Shown here: positions 43,983-53,304 of the stretch, one piece after another
How the letters are laid out: each line of letters opens with the position of its first letter
How positions within the stretch are numbered: the stretch's first letter is position 1
NCBI GenBank assembly: GCA_036960565.1
Contig: JBALXQ010000011.1
Span: 55,227-119,226 of the forward strand
DNA from: Bermanella sp036960565
Lineage (GTDB): Bacteria > Pseudomonadota > Gammaproteobacteria > Pseudomonadales > Oceanobacteraceae
DNA: 64,000 bases
Direction: 5' to 3'
Program-made: the position numbers and the translations under genes
Notes under the pieces: model-generated
The model's database searches: none
What the model was told of the DNA's origin: nothing
The model's input: the letters and a program-made list of their open reading frames with translations, nothing else

Positions 43983-44327
43983 ATGGATTCCATGAAGGAG
44001 CAAAGACAGTTTGTGCGCAAAGCATTGCATTGCACTGTGAGCGTATTCAATAAAGACGCCCAAAATGTGGGTATTTTGGTAGATTACTCTGACCAAGGCA
44101 TCATGATTTCCAGCAGCCTTCCCATTGAAATAAATAAAGAATGGCATTTCACCATCATTGATATTCCTAATAACATAGGTCAAAAACGCAGCGGTTCATT
44201 GGTGGTACAAAGCAAATGGTGCGACAAAATAAGCAACACTCAATACGGTACCGGTTTTCAACTAATTAAAAGCGATGACAAGGCCCAAGTTATGCTTAGA
44301 AGCTACGACACAGAAAAAAACACATAG
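43983..44327 (+). CDS. PilZ domain protein, predicted c-di-GMP binding
   Basis: The 114-residue protein is a single PilZ domain. The two c-di-GMP-binding motifs are present: RQFVR (RxxxR, about residue 8-12) and DYSDQG (DxSxxG, about 36-41). AGGAGA sits four bases before the ATG. It is divergent from cobU. Single-domain PilZ proteins are often adaptors for pili, exopolysaccharide or chemotaxis, and this genome carries type IV pili and chemoreceptors, but a partner cannot be assigned. Confidence 0.9.
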   Translation: MDSMKEQRQFVRKALHCTVSVFNKDAQNVGILVDYSDQGIMISSSLPIEINKEWHFTIIDIPNNIGQKRSGSLVVQSKWCDKISNTQYGTGFQLIKSDDKAQVMLRSYDTEKNT

Positions 44328-44417
44328 TAGGATATCGCATACCGATTCATTCACAAGCCAATAGTATTTTTAAAGGTTATGATTAATTTTTAAACTCTGT
44401 TGTTACAAATATTAAAA

Positions 44418-45353
44418 ATGACAAAACAAGATATTTTCCTCGGCATTGATCTGGGGGGCACTAAAATTGAAATTATTGCCTTGAATTTATCAGGGGAAAC
44501 GCTCTACCAAACTCGCACCCCTACCCCAAAGCACAGCAATGCCAAACAACAATATCAGCTAATTTTAACGTCCATAAACCAGTTGGTTGAAACCTGTGAA
44601 TTCCATCTTAAGCAAAACAATTTACCGGTTGGGATAGGAATACCAGGTGCTATCAGTTTAAAAACAGGGCTTATTAAAAATGCCAATACCACCTGTTTAA
44701 TTGGTGAAAATTTTCACAAAGACCTGCAAAATAAACTCGAACGAAAAGTCGTTCTAGAGAATGATGCTAATTGTTTTGCCCTAAGTGAGGCACTGGACGG
44801 AGCTGGTAAAGGTGGAGCCTGTGTATTTGGAGTGATACTGGGTACGGGCGTAGGTTCGGGCATTGTTATCAATGAACAATTACTAATGGGCGCCAATGCC
44901 ATTGCCGGAGAATGGGGCCATAACCCCTTACCCTGGCTAAACGATAAAGATGAGCCCAAACAAGCGTGTTATTGCGGGCAATCTGGTTGCATAGAAACCT
45001 ATTTATCTGGGCCCGGCTTTCAAAAGCAAAGCCAAATACAACTTAATACCTCGTTAACCTGTCAGGAGTTATTCTCCCAGAAAAAATCTCAGCCAATCGC
45101 CAGACTCGCTTATGAATTATATGTGGAACGTTTAGCCAAGAGCCTGGCAAGCATCATTAATATTATCGACCCAGATTTCATAGTACTGGGTGGTGGAATA
45201 TCCAACATAGACAGTTTATATACAGAGGTACCCAAACGTTGGCATAAATATATATTCAGCGATGAGATCAATACTAAATTGGTTAAAAATCAATACGGGG
45301 ATTCAAGCGGCGTTCGTGGTGCCGCTTGGTTAACAAAGAAAATCGGAGGTTAA
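44418..45353 (+). CDS. ROK family sugar kinase (fructokinase-like)
   Basis: The 311-residue cytoplasmic kinase starts MTKQDIFLGIDLGGTKIE, chosen over a TTG 18 bp upstream. It shows ATP-binding DLGGTK, the substrate block VVLENDANCFALSE with the catalytic Asp, GEWGHNPLPW, and the zinc-type CYCGQSGCIETYLSGPG. The GHNPLPW/CYCGQSGC combination is close to Mak-type fructokinases and N-acetylglucosamine kinases. Its end overlaps the converging ampE by 4 bp, so no terminator lies between them. Confidence 0.85.
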   Translation: MTKQDIFLGIDLGGTKIEIIALNLSGETLYQTRTPTPKHSNAKQQYQLILTSINQLVETCEFHLKQNNLPVGIGIPGAISLKTGLIKNANTTCLIGENFHKDLQNKLERKVVLENDANCFALSEALDGAGKGGACVFGVILGTGVGSGIVINEQLLMGANAIAGEWGHNPLPWLNDKDEPKQACYCGQSGCIETYLSGPGFQKQSQIQLNTSLTCQELFSQKKSQPIARLAYELYVERLAKSLASIINIIDPDFIVLGGGISNIDSLYTEVPKRWHKYIFSDEINTKLVKNQYGDSSGVRGAAWLTKKIGG

Positions 45354-46195
45354 AACCCTGTAAACAAGGTTAAAAAAGCCACCGCTATTAACCAAATAAC
45401 GGCACAGCGAAACATGAGCTGGTTAGCATCATTTAAGGACTCTTGGGCCAATGTACAATCAAAACTTGCTTCATTTTGAGCGTTCGCTTTAAAGGTGGTG
45501 CCCACTAATACACTTTTACTTGAGCTTTGAAAGTCGGTGGCAAACTTAAGCGCCTCCGGAAAGCTTTTTGTAAAGTCTCCTGCCAACGCGATGCTCAATG
45601 CCAACAATCTAGATGGCAGCCATTCTAATGCCCCGAGCAAGCTTTTTAACCAAGGTAGGTTAAATTTCTGATAAAACCAGTAGGTCAATAAACACGCGAA
45701 TGCTCCAGAAATCCCTGCCACTAAAAACCAAAAAACGAAAACAAAGAAGCGAATAAACCACGCAAAAATGATGGCTTGGCGCACGGATTGATGAAGCTGA
45801 AATGGCGACTGACTATCCACCTGCTCATCTATTTTTAAAAATTTCTGGGCACAGTTAAATGCCCCTTGATAATCCTCTCTATTCCAGCAACTTTTATACG
45901 ACTCTACACGTTGGCTAAAGTCGTCCCGCCCCAATACGTATAAAAACACACACACCTGAATAATGACGCCAATAGTGCCGCCAACTATGCCACTTAAATT
46001 ATTCATAAGCATGGCCAACAACATACAGGGAAAAACCACCATAATAGTGAACACAAAAATCTGCCCTAGTGGTTTCATATCTAGTACGTTGAAATGTGCC
46101 AGCAAACGATTAAACCAAACCTGGTTACGCTGATAACCCTGCTGACGAGTTTGTTTCTGTAAAAGTACCGCAAATAAAAGAACTATAAATTTCAT
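45350..46195 (-). CDS. ampE: AmpE-like membrane protein
   Basis: The 281-residue protein has four or more membrane helices (about 47-65, 68-85, 146-168, 262-280). It has the family landmarks NQVWFNRLLAHFNVL near the N-terminus, a YVLGRDDF-type block, and ALEWLPSRLLALSIALAGDF near the C-terminal third. AmpE is the partner gene of AmpD and has been called a sensory modulator of beta-lactamase induction; its biochemical role is unclear. It follows ampD by 106 bp on the same strand. The N-terminal start carries a short hydrophobic leader. Confidence 0.85.
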   Translation of the reverse strand: MKFIVLLFAVLLQKQTRQQGYQRNQVWFNRLLAHFNVLDMKPLGQIFVFTIMVVFPCMLLAMLMNNLSGIVGGTIGVIIQVCVFLYVLGRDDFSQRVESYKSCWNREDYQGAFNCAQKFLKIDEQVDSQSPFQLHQSVRQAIIFAWFIRFFVFVFWFLVAGISGAFACLLTYWFYQKFNLPWLKSLLGALEWLPSRLLALSIALAGDFTKSFPEALKFATDFQSSSKSVLVGTTFKANAQNEASFDCTLAQESLNDANQLMFRCAVIWLIAVAFLTLFTGF

Positions 46196-46301
46196 ATTTA
46201 ATAAACTTTTAAAGCCACTTTAGAGTTAATGATAATTTTACAACCCACTTAAGGTTGACTCGGGTGATACTTGATTTTTCTATAGTGCGAACTATTCGTC
46301 A

Positions 46302-46838
46302 CTACAAACAACTTTTGTATTTATTCCAATCAAAACATTCACCCGGATCTGTTTTACGACCCGGTGCTATGTCGCTGTGCCCTACTATACGCTCAGTAAT
46401 AATTCCCGGGTAGGCCTGCATAATGGCTTGGGTGACCTGGGTCAACTTTGCATATTGGAGTTGCTCAAAAGGAATATCGTCACCTCCTTCCAACTCAATA
46501 CCAATGGAAAAATCATTGCATTCTTTATCGCCGTTAAATTCGCTTCTACCAGCATGCCATGCTCGTTTATTAAACGGCACAAATTGAGTAACAGAGCCGT
46601 CACGGCATATTAATAAGTGAGCACTTACCTGCAAATCTTTTATTTGTTGAAAATAGGGATGAGCATTGCAATCTAGTTGATTACAAAAAAAGTCTTCTAT
46701 ATAAGAGCCGCCAAATTGATTGGGGGGCAAGCTTATGTTGTGTATCACCAGCATATTAATGTCGACACTAGGGCGATCATTATAGTTAGCTGATGGGCAC
46801 CATTTTGCCTCTTGTATTTTGTGGTTTTTAATTTTCAC
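46302..46838 (-). CDS. ampD: 1,6-anhydro-N-acetylmuramyl-L-alanine amidase AmpD
   Basis: This 178-residue cytosolic zinc amidase cleaves the L-Ala side chain from anhydromuropeptides during wall recycling. The zinc ligands are His33 (VIHNISLP), His154 (VGHSDIAPGRKTDPG) and Asp164. HAGRSEFNGDKECNDFSIGIELEG is typical of AmpD rather than the larger periplasmic AmiD. The substrate is imported by AmpG (24537-25781). It is divergent from the symporter at 47007. Confidence 0.95.
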   Translation of the reverse strand: MKIKNHKIQEAKWCPSANYNDRPSVDINMLVIHNISLPPNQFGGSYIEDFFCNQLDCNAHPYFQQIKDLQVSAHLLICRDGSVTQFVPFNKRAWHAGRSEFNGDKECNDFSIGIELEGGDDIPFEQLQYAKLTQVTQAIMQAYPGIITERIVGHSDIAPGRKTDPGECFDWNKYKSCL

Positions 46839-47006
46839 GAAGAGATAGTATTACTTCAAAGATTTAGGACTCTAGCATTAATCAATTCCCGCTCTTTGGC
46901 AATGATATTCCCTAGATTACATGGTCGTTCTGGCCATGATCATTTCATACTGCTAAAACACGGGTTATGATGCGCCTCATGTTTCGCAACTAACAATAAG
47001 AAGACT

Positions 47007-48347
47007 ATGCAGACACTAAATAGCTTACTTACCGAAATAAACTCGGTGGCTTGGGGCCCTTTCATGCTGCTGCTATTGGCACTGACAGGCGTGTTTTTAA
47101 CCCTAGGCTTAAAAGGCATTACTCTCTTTAAGATTCCCATGGCCTTTAATACGTTATGGGCCGGCCGAGATGGCAAGGGCCAGAAAGGCGACATCAGCGG
47201 CTTTAATGCATTAATGACTTCCATGTCAGCTACTGTGGGCACAGGTAATATTGCCGGCGTAGCCACCGCCATTGCATTGGGTGGCCCAGGCGCCTTGTTT
47301 TGGATGTGGTGCATTGCTTTATTGGGCATGGCCACCAAATTTGCCGAAGCCGTATTGGCGGTACATTTTCGCGAAACCGATGAGAACGGCCAATATGTGG
47401 GCGGCCCCATGTATTACATTAAGAACGGCCTGCCTAAATATCTGGCCTGGCTGGGTACCGCGTTCGCTATTTTTGGCATGATTGCCGGGTTCGGCATAGG
47501 CAATACCGTACAAGCTAACTCCGTGGCCAGCGTTTTAAATTCCGATTACGGCATCCCGACTTTAATGACCGGTATTGTGCTAGCAGTGTTAGCCGCATTG
47601 GTGATTCTAGGCGGCATTAAACGTATTGCTCAAGTAGCAGGCAAGCTGGTGCCTTTCATGGCACTAGCTTATATAGCTGCAGCATTAACCGTGGTATTGA
47701 TGAATGCAGAGAAAATTCCCAGTGCTATAGCGCTAATAGTGGAGTCAGCTTTTAACCCTGTTTCTGCGGTAGGTGGTTTTGCAGGTGCGACTATTTGGGC
47801 AGCAATTCGCTTTGGTGTGGCTCGTGGTGTGTTCTCAAACGAAGCGGGCTTAGGCAGCGCGCCAATTGCCCATGCCTGCGCTCAAACTAATCACCCTGTT
47901 CAACAAGGCTTAATTGCCATGCTGGGCACATTTATCGATACACTTATTATCTGTACATTAACCGGCCTAGTAATCGTTTTAACAGGTGCTTGGCAGTCTG
48001 GCGAAAGCGGCGCCACCTTAAGTTCTTTGGCATTTAACCAAGCTATGCCGGGTATTGGCGCACATATTGTGAGTTTAGGACTGGCCATTTTCGCCTTCAC
48101 CACCATTTTGGGCTGGAGTGTGTACGGAGAGAAGTGCACTGAATACTTATTCGGAGTAAAATCCGTGATTGTTTTTCGCTGTGCTTGGATTTTAGCCATT
48201 CCACTGGGTGCCATGGCCAACCTAGATTTCATCTGGTTGCTCGCCGACACCCTTAATGCATTGATGGCTATTCCTAACTTAATCGCCCTGTTATTACTTA
48301 GCCCAGTGGTATTTTCATTAAGTAAACAGTATTTCAAGAAAGCCTAG
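47007..48347 (+). CDS. Amino-acid:sodium symporter, AGCS (alanine/glycine) family
   Basis: This 446-residue transporter with about 10-11 membrane helices carries the family sequence GFNALMTSMSATVGTGNIAG, then GGPMYYIKNGL and GVFSNEAGLGSAPIAHACA. It takes up alanine, glycine or related amino acids with sodium. The start has AATAAGAAGACT upstream. It is divergent from ampD and 50 bp upstream of nadC, so it could share a transcript, but no functional link with NAD synthesis is obvious. Confidence 0.92.
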   Translation: MQTLNSLLTEINSVAWGPFMLLLLALTGVFLTLGLKGITLFKIPMAFNTLWAGRDGKGQKGDISGFNALMTSMSATVGTGNIAGVATAIALGGPGALFWMWCIALLGMATKFAEAVLAVHFRETDENGQYVGGPMYYIKNGLPKYLAWLGTAFAIFGMIAGFGIGNTVQANSVASVLNSDYGIPTLMTGIVLAVLAALVILGGIKRIAQVAGKLVPFMALAYIAAALTVVLMNAEKIPSAIALIVESAFNPVSAVGGFAGATIWAAIRFGVARGVFSNEAGLGSAPIAHACAQTNHPVQQGLIAMLGTFIDTLIICTLTGLVIVLTGAWQSGESGATLSSLAFNQAMPGIGAHIVSLGLAIFAFTTILGWSVYGEKCTEYLFGVKSVIVFRCAWILAIPLGAMANLDFIWLLADTLNALMAIPNLIALLLLSPVVFSLSKQYFKKA

Positions 48348-48396
48348 CACCTAAATATAGAGTGCCTAAATATATAGAACACCCTTGTAGAGAATT

Positions 48397-49239
48397 ATGA
48401 ATTTAACAGTTAACGACATCCAACAAGACATTAAAAAAACCGTAAGATGGGCGCTAGAAGAAGACATTGGCGGCGGTGACATCACCGCCCAACTGATTCC
48501 AGCCACCAACCAAAGCCATGCCCGCATCATCAGCCGTGATAACGCTGTAATTGCAGGGGTGGCCTGGGTAAACGAAGTCTTTAAACAGTTGGATGAAAGC
48601 GTTGATGTTATTTGGCATGTTCAAGAAGGGGCTTTGGTTGAGTCAAACCAAATTTTATTTGAATTAAAAGGTAACTCTCGCAGCCTATTAACCGGCGAGC
48701 GTGCTGCTCTTAACTTTTTACAAACCCTATCTGCCGTGGCCACTAAGTGCCATGAATACAGCCAAAAAGTGGCCCATACTCAAGTTAAGCTATTGGATAC
48801 CCGTAAAACTCTACCCGGCCTTAGAAGTGCGCTTAAATATGCGGTGACTCAAGGCAACTGCCATAACCATAGGATTGGTTTATTCGATGCTTTCTTAATT
48901 AAAGAAAACCACATTAATGCCTGCGGCAGTATTAATGAGGCCATTCAACAAGCCCATCAAATTGCTCCAGGCAAACTCGTTGAAGTGGAAGTAGAAGGTT
49001 TTGATGAATTAAATCAGGCACTAGAAGCTGGGGCCGACATTATTATGCTGGATAACTTTAGTATTTCAGATACTAAAAAAGCGGTAGAGCATGTAAATGG
49101 CCGCGCCAAACTAGAGGCGTCTGGTGGCATTACCGATGAGACTTTGGTTTCAATTAGCGAGACAGGTGTGGATTATATTTCTATTGGTGCCCTCACCAAA
49201 GATGTGAAAGCCGTCGATTTGTCTATGCGTTTGCTTTAA
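48397..49239 (+). CDS. nadC: Quinolinate phosphoribosyltransferase
   Basis: The 280-residue NAD-biosynthesis enzyme converts quinolinate and PRPP to nicotinate mononucleotide. It has the N-terminal ALEEDIGGGDITAQLIP, the active-site DTRKTLPGLRSALKYAV followed by the Asn-Cys-His-Asn-His-Arg block, KENHI, and a final EASGGITDETL. In many gammaproteobacteria nadC lies between ampD and pilA, as here. Nothing unusual was seen in the protein. Confidence 0.96.
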   Translation: MNLTVNDIQQDIKKTVRWALEEDIGGGDITAQLIPATNQSHARIISRDNAVIAGVAWVNEVFKQLDESVDVIWHVQEGALVESNQILFELKGNSRSLLTGERAALNFLQTLSAVATKCHEYSQKVAHTQVKLLDTRKTLPGLRSALKYAVTQGNCHNHRIGLFDAFLIKENHINACGSINEAIQQAHQIAPGKLVEVEVEGFDELNQALEAGADIIMLDNFSISDTKKAVEHVNGRAKLEASGGITDETLVSISETGVDYISIGALTKDVKAVDLSMRLL

Positions 49240-49424
49240 CTATAAATTCGATTCTTATTCCGATTAAATAATACCAGCCTGAAAGAATGATGATTTTAAA
49301 TCAAACCTCTTCAGGCGCCCTGCATTTCAAATCCTTTAACACGTAACCCTTCAATAATGCCATTTTTGATCCTAGTAAAGATGGCACTAAAACTACCAAA
49401 ATAAATATCAATCCAAATATACAT

Positions 49425-49459
49425 ACTGAGTCATTAACTGACAAAAATTGTCACTCAGT
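49425..49459. promoter_or_regulatory. Candidate upstream activator site for pilA
   Basis: The 429-bp stretch 49240-49668 holds no gene. In it, ACTGAGT (49425-49431) and ACTCAGT (49453-49459) form an inverted repeat that also carries two outward TGTC motifs (CTGACAA and TTGTCAC). It lies about 125-155 bp before the sigma54 site, where an NtrC-type activator such as PilR would bind. Confidence 0.35.
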
Positions 49460-49580
49460 TACCTTTTGTACTTAAAACGTTCAAGAAAACTATCGGGATA
49501 ACCAAGGCCATTACAAAACAGACCTCCTACAAAAGGCCTTCCATGCTACCTATAAGCTTATTTTTCACGTATACCTAAAG

Positions 49581-49597
49581 TTGGCACAGCTTCTGCA
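49581..49597 (+). promoter_or_regulatory. Sigma54 promoter of pilA
   Basis: TTGGCACAGCTTCTGCA matches the sigma54 consensus with GG and GC spaced correctly (49583 and 49595). It lies about 70 bp before the pilA start, as in Pseudomonas. Confidence 0.7.
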
Positions 49598-49668
49598 AAT
49601 ACTAATATGAACCCAATAAAGGCTGTAATAACAGCCACTAAAAATTAAAACAACTGGAGCGGTCCAAT

Positions 49669-50145
49669 ATGACAAACCAAAAAGGTTTTACACTAATCGA
49701 ACTAATGATTGTAGTAGCAATCATCGGTATCTTGGCCTCTGTAGCTGTACCTCAGTACCAAGATTACATTGTACGCTCTAAAGTAGCCGACGCTTTCAGT
49801 GGTACATCAACTGCTAAGCTAACCCTTGGTGATTACTACAGCATTGAAGGCGTAATGCCTACCACCACTAGTGTAGCCACAGGTTCAGCAGAAATTACAG
49901 CCTTGATTGCTACACTTGATCAATCTGATTTCGGTACAACTACTTTCGAAGCCATTTCTGTTGACTCTGTTGGTGTATCAATCCTAATTGGCGACATCAA
50001 CGCTGACATTAACGGCATGTATATATCTATGATCATTACTGCTACCGACAATGGTTTCACAACCTCTTGTACAGCTGCAGGTACAGCTGCTCTTACACTT
50101 TCAACAGATGTAACACCAAAATGGTTGCCAACTACTTGTAAATAA
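49669..50145 (+). CDS. pilA: Type IV major pilin
   Basis: This 158-residue prepilin has a short leader MTNQKG and the cleavage site G6/F7. The N-methylated helix FTLIELMIVVAIIGILASVA follows, with Glu5 of the mature chain. Two late cysteines (TTSCTAAG and LPTTCK) should close the D-region disulfide. It is controlled by a sigma54 promoter and precedes pilB, with a strong terminator between them. It is a type IVa pilin by leader length. Confidence 0.95.
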   Translation: MTNQKGFTLIELMIVVAIIGILASVAVPQYQDYIVRSKVADAFSGTSTAKLTLGDYYSIEGVMPTTTSVATGSAEITALIATLDQSDFGTTTFEAISVDSVGVSILIGDINADINGMYISMIITATDNGFTTSCTAAGTAALTLSTDVTPKWLPTTCK

Positions 50146-50158
50146 GTAAACGTGATCT

Positions 50159-50185
50159 AAAGCCCTCTTTATGAGGGCTTTTTTA
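50159..50185 (+). terminator. pilA terminator
   Basis: AAAGCCCTC (50159-50167) and GAGGGCTTT (50173-50181) form a 9-bp stem followed by Ts. It limits read-through from highly expressed pilA into pilB. Confidence 0.9.
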
Positions 50186-50291
50186 TGCCTGTAATTCCCC
50201 CAAGTTCTGCACTAAATTCGAACCAAGACACTGTTTAAATCCCTTTTTTTAAGTATGATGACAAGCTAATTAAAAAAAGAATTAAACCATT

Positions 50292-51971
50292 ATGTCCAAC
50301 CTCAGCGGCATTGCTCGCCAATTTGTTGAGCAGCAAGTATTAAGCGAGCAACAAGCTCAAGACATCGCCCAGCAAGCTAATAAAGAACAGCGCTCTTTCA
50401 TATTGCAAAGCCTAATGTCAGGTGCCTGCAAGTCAAAAGATGTTGCCGTATTACTTTCCAATGAGTTTGGTTTACCTTTAGTTGATTTATCAGCCATATC
50501 GCCCGAACATTTTGCTACCGATTTAATTAGCGTTGAGCTATTAGAAAAACATAAGATATTACCCATTTTTAAACGGGGTAATCGACTGCACATAGCGCAA
50601 GCTGACCCCTCTGATTTACAAGCCTTGGATGATGTAAAGTTCGCATCCGGTCTCACGGTAGAATCCACCATTGTGGAGTACGACAAGCTTAATATTATTC
50701 TAGAGAAACTCAATGCTGGCTCCAGTGCCTTCGACGACTTGGATGGTGAATTTGATCTTGAAGAAGATGACCCTGAGAAAGAGAAAGAAGAGGAAAGCCG
50801 CGGCGACGAAGCCCCCATCGTTAAATTTGTAAATAAAATGCTGCTAAATGCCATTCGTGAAGGTGCTTCCGATTTACACTTTGAACCCTACGAAAAACGT
50901 TATAGAGTTCGCTATCGTACTGACGGGGTATTACACGAAGTATCTTCTCCTCCAATTAACCTTGCTGGCAAAATTTCTGCCCGTATAAAAGTTATGTCGC
51001 GCATGGATATTTCAGAGCGTCGCGTGCCACAAGATGGCCGTATTAAGATGAAAATCTCTAAAACCAAGGCCATAGACTTTCGCGTAAATACACTCCCTAC
51101 TCTTTGGGGAGAAAAAATTGTATTACGAATATTAGACCCAAGTAGCGCGCAAATGGGGATTGATCACCTAGGCTATGAACCCGAGCAAAAACAGCTTTAC
51201 ATGGATGCCTTGGAGCAACCACAAGGGATGATTTTAGTAACTGGGCCTACTGGCTCAGGCAAAACAGTATCTCTTTATACGGGCCTGAACATTCTAAACA
51301 CAGAAGATAGAAATATATCCACAGCTGAAGACCCAGTTGAAATAAACCTTGAAGGTATAAATCAAGTAAACGTAAACGCTAAAGTAGGTCTCGATTTTGG
51401 CCAAGCACTGCGCTCTTTTTTACGACAAGACCCTGATATTGTGATGGTTGGTGAAATTCGAGATCTGGATACAGCCAGTATCGCCATTAAAGCAGCTCAA
51501 ACAGGGCACCTAGTATTATCTACTTTGCACACTAACAGCGCACCTGAAACCCTAACCCGCTTAGCAAACATGGGTGTGCCCACATTTAATATCGCCACAT
51601 CAGTAAGCTTAATTATTGCTCAACGCTTAGGCCGACGGTTGTGCAGCATCTGTAAAAAACCCGCTGATTTATCAGAAGAAGTGTTAAAAGATGCTGGTTT
51701 CACAGAAGAAATACTAATGGAGGCAACCATTAATAAACCTGTCGGTTGTGAGGCCTGCTCTGGAGGCTATAAAGGCCGTGTGGGTATTTATGAAGTAATG
51801 AAAATTACCGATCGCATTTCACGTATTATAATGGACGGCGGCAATGCTATAGAGATCGCAGATGCATCAAAAGAGGCAGGGTTTAATGACCTACGAACCT
51901 CTGCACTTATAAAGGTGGCACAAGGTATTACCAGCCTTGAAGAAGCCAACCGGGTAACCTCCGGTCATTAG
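50292..51971 (+). CDS. pilB: Type IV pilus extension ATPase PilB
   Basis: The 559-residue hexameric ATPase drives pilus extension. It has an N-terminal MshEN-type region (about 1-150), an acidic linker (about 151-175), and the GspE-type core with Walker A GPTGSGKT at about 318-325. An Asp-box DPVEINLEGI, the Walker B QDPDIVMVGEIRD and a zinc-binding tetracysteine (CSICKK and CEACSGG) follow. The ATG start at 50292 is compatible with family length. It heads the pilB-pilC-pilD set. Confidence 0.96.
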   Translation: MSNLSGIARQFVEQQVLSEQQAQDIAQQANKEQRSFILQSLMSGACKSKDVAVLLSNEFGLPLVDLSAISPEHFATDLISVELLEKHKILPIFKRGNRLHIAQADPSDLQALDDVKFASGLTVESTIVEYDKLNIILEKLNAGSSAFDDLDGEFDLEEDDPEKEKEEESRGDEAPIVKFVNKMLLNAIREGASDLHFEPYEKRYRVRYRTDGVLHEVSSPPINLAGKISARIKVMSRMDISERRVPQDGRIKMKISKTKAIDFRVNTLPTLWGEKIVLRILDPSSAQMGIDHLGYEPEQKQLYMDALEQPQGMILVTGPTGSGKTVSLYTGLNILNTEDRNISTAEDPVEINLEGINQVNVNAKVGLDFGQALRSFLRQDPDIVMVGEIRDLDTASIAIKAAQTGHLVLSTLHTNSAPETLTRLANMGVPTFNIATSVSLIIAQRLGRRLCSICKKPADLSEEVLKDAGFTEEILMEATINKPVGCEACSGGYKGRVGIYEVMKITDRISRIIMDGGNAIEIADASKEAGFNDLRTSALIKVAQGITSLEEANRVTSGH

Positions 51972-52034
51972 GGCCTATCTACTTAAAATTATGCCTTATA
52001 CATGAGGCAAGCAAAAATCATTGGGGCGTTCAAA

Positions 52035-53264
52035 ATGGCTAAAGTAAAAACTGTGACTTTCCAATGGGAAGGCACCAACCGACGTGGCCAAAAAATTGAA
52101 GGGGAAATGCTGGGGGAAAACTCAGCCATTGTGAAAGCCCAATTACGTAAACAAGGCATCACTCCTAAAAAACTACGACGTAAATCAGAAGGACTTTTTG
52201 GTATTAGCGCCGGTGGAGCAGGCTCTAAGAAAATTAAAACGGTGGACATTAGTATCTTCTTGCGCCAATTAGCCACAATGGCTAAGGCTGGCGTTCCACT
52301 AATGCAGGGACTAGAGATTGTTGCGGATGGCTTAGAGAACCCGGCCATGCAAAAAATAGTACTCGCAGTAAAAGATGATGTCGCCGCAGGTAATGATTTT
52401 GCATCATGCTTAAAAAAATACCCAGATCAATTTGATCAACTAACCTGCGCCCTCATCGAATCAGGTGAACAAGCCGGTGCTTTGGAGCACATGTTAGATA
52501 GAGTCGCAATCTATAAAGAAAAATCGGAAGCGCTAAAACAAAAAATATCCAAAGCACTTAAATACCCTATCGTCATTTTAATTATTGCCACTATCGTAAC
52601 GGTAATATTATTAGTGAAAGTAGTTCCAACATTTGAAAAGATGTTTGCAGATTTTGGTAGTGAACTTCCTGCAGCAACACAAATGATAGTTGCTATGTCT
52701 AATTGGCTTCAAGATAATTGGTTGGTTTTATTTGGCAGTATAGCAGGCGTTATTATTGGCTTAATGCAAGCTATAAAAAAGAGTAAGGCAGTCGCTGATC
52801 AAGTAGATAGAATTAAATTAAAGCTACCCGTTGTGGGCAACATTATTCAGAAAGGTGCGGTTGCACGTTTTGGACGAGTTCTCTCAACCACCTTCGCTGC
52901 AGGTGTACCTTTAGTTGACGCGCTAGAAAGTGTAGCTGATGCTTCGGGAAACGTTGTTTATCGCGAAGCCATTTTGCGCATTCGTGATGACGTGTCTACA
53001 GGTGTACAAATGAATGCATCAATAAGAGCCACCGGGGTATTTCCAAGTATGGTTTCTCAAATGGTTGCCATTGGAGAAGAATCTGGTGCTTTGGATGCCA
53101 TGTTGGAAAAAGTTGCTAGCTTTTATGAAGAAGAAGTAGACAACTTAGTAGATGGGCTAACGGCCATGATTGAGCCTTTAGTGATGGCCTTTTTAGGCGT
53201 GGTAGTTGGCGGCATGCTAATCGCTATGTACCTACCCATATTCGCAATGGGCGATGCAATGTAA
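52035..53264 (+). CDS. pilC: Type IV pilus inner-membrane platform protein PilC
   Basis: The ATG at 52035 gives 409 residues starting MAKVKTVTFQWEGTNRRG, the normal PilC beginning; an ATG 33 bp upstream was rejected. Two GspF domains are present (about 75-200 and 280-400), with three membrane helices near 173-195, 225-250 and 380-405. LRQLATMAKAGVPL and FGRVLSTTFAAGVPL are the paired signature sequences of the two halves. Confidence 0.95.
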   Translation: MAKVKTVTFQWEGTNRRGQKIEGEMLGENSAIVKAQLRKQGITPKKLRRKSEGLFGISAGGAGSKKIKTVDISIFLRQLATMAKAGVPLMQGLEIVADGLENPAMQKIVLAVKDDVAAGNDFASCLKKYPDQFDQLTCALIESGEQAGALEHMLDRVAIYKEKSEALKQKISKALKYPIVILIIATIVTVILLVKVVPTFEKMFADFGSELPAATQMIVAMSNWLQDNWLVLFGSIAGVIIGLMQAIKKSKAVADQVDRIKLKLPVVGNIIQKGAVARFGRVLSTTFAAGVPLVDALESVADASGNVVYREAILRIRDDVSTGVQMNASIRATGVFPSMVSQMVAIGEESGALDAMLEKVASFYEEEVDNLVDGLTAMIEPLVMAFLGVVVGGMLIAMYLPIFAMGDAM

Positions 53265-53304
53265 CTTTATGGCATAGCCATTATTATTTGATTAAGAAGT
53301 AATT

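Noticed and set aside
45350..46195. Polytopic membrane protein as a possible CobS
   Set aside because: No CobS motif is present; sequence pattern and position beside ampD fit AmpE.
46940..47410. 156-codon open frame opposite the AGCS symporter
   Set aside because: Proline-rich shadow of a well-supported transporter gene.
50357..50854. 165-codon open frame opposite pilB
   Set aside because: Low-complexity serine-rich shadow of pilB codons, with no independent evidence.
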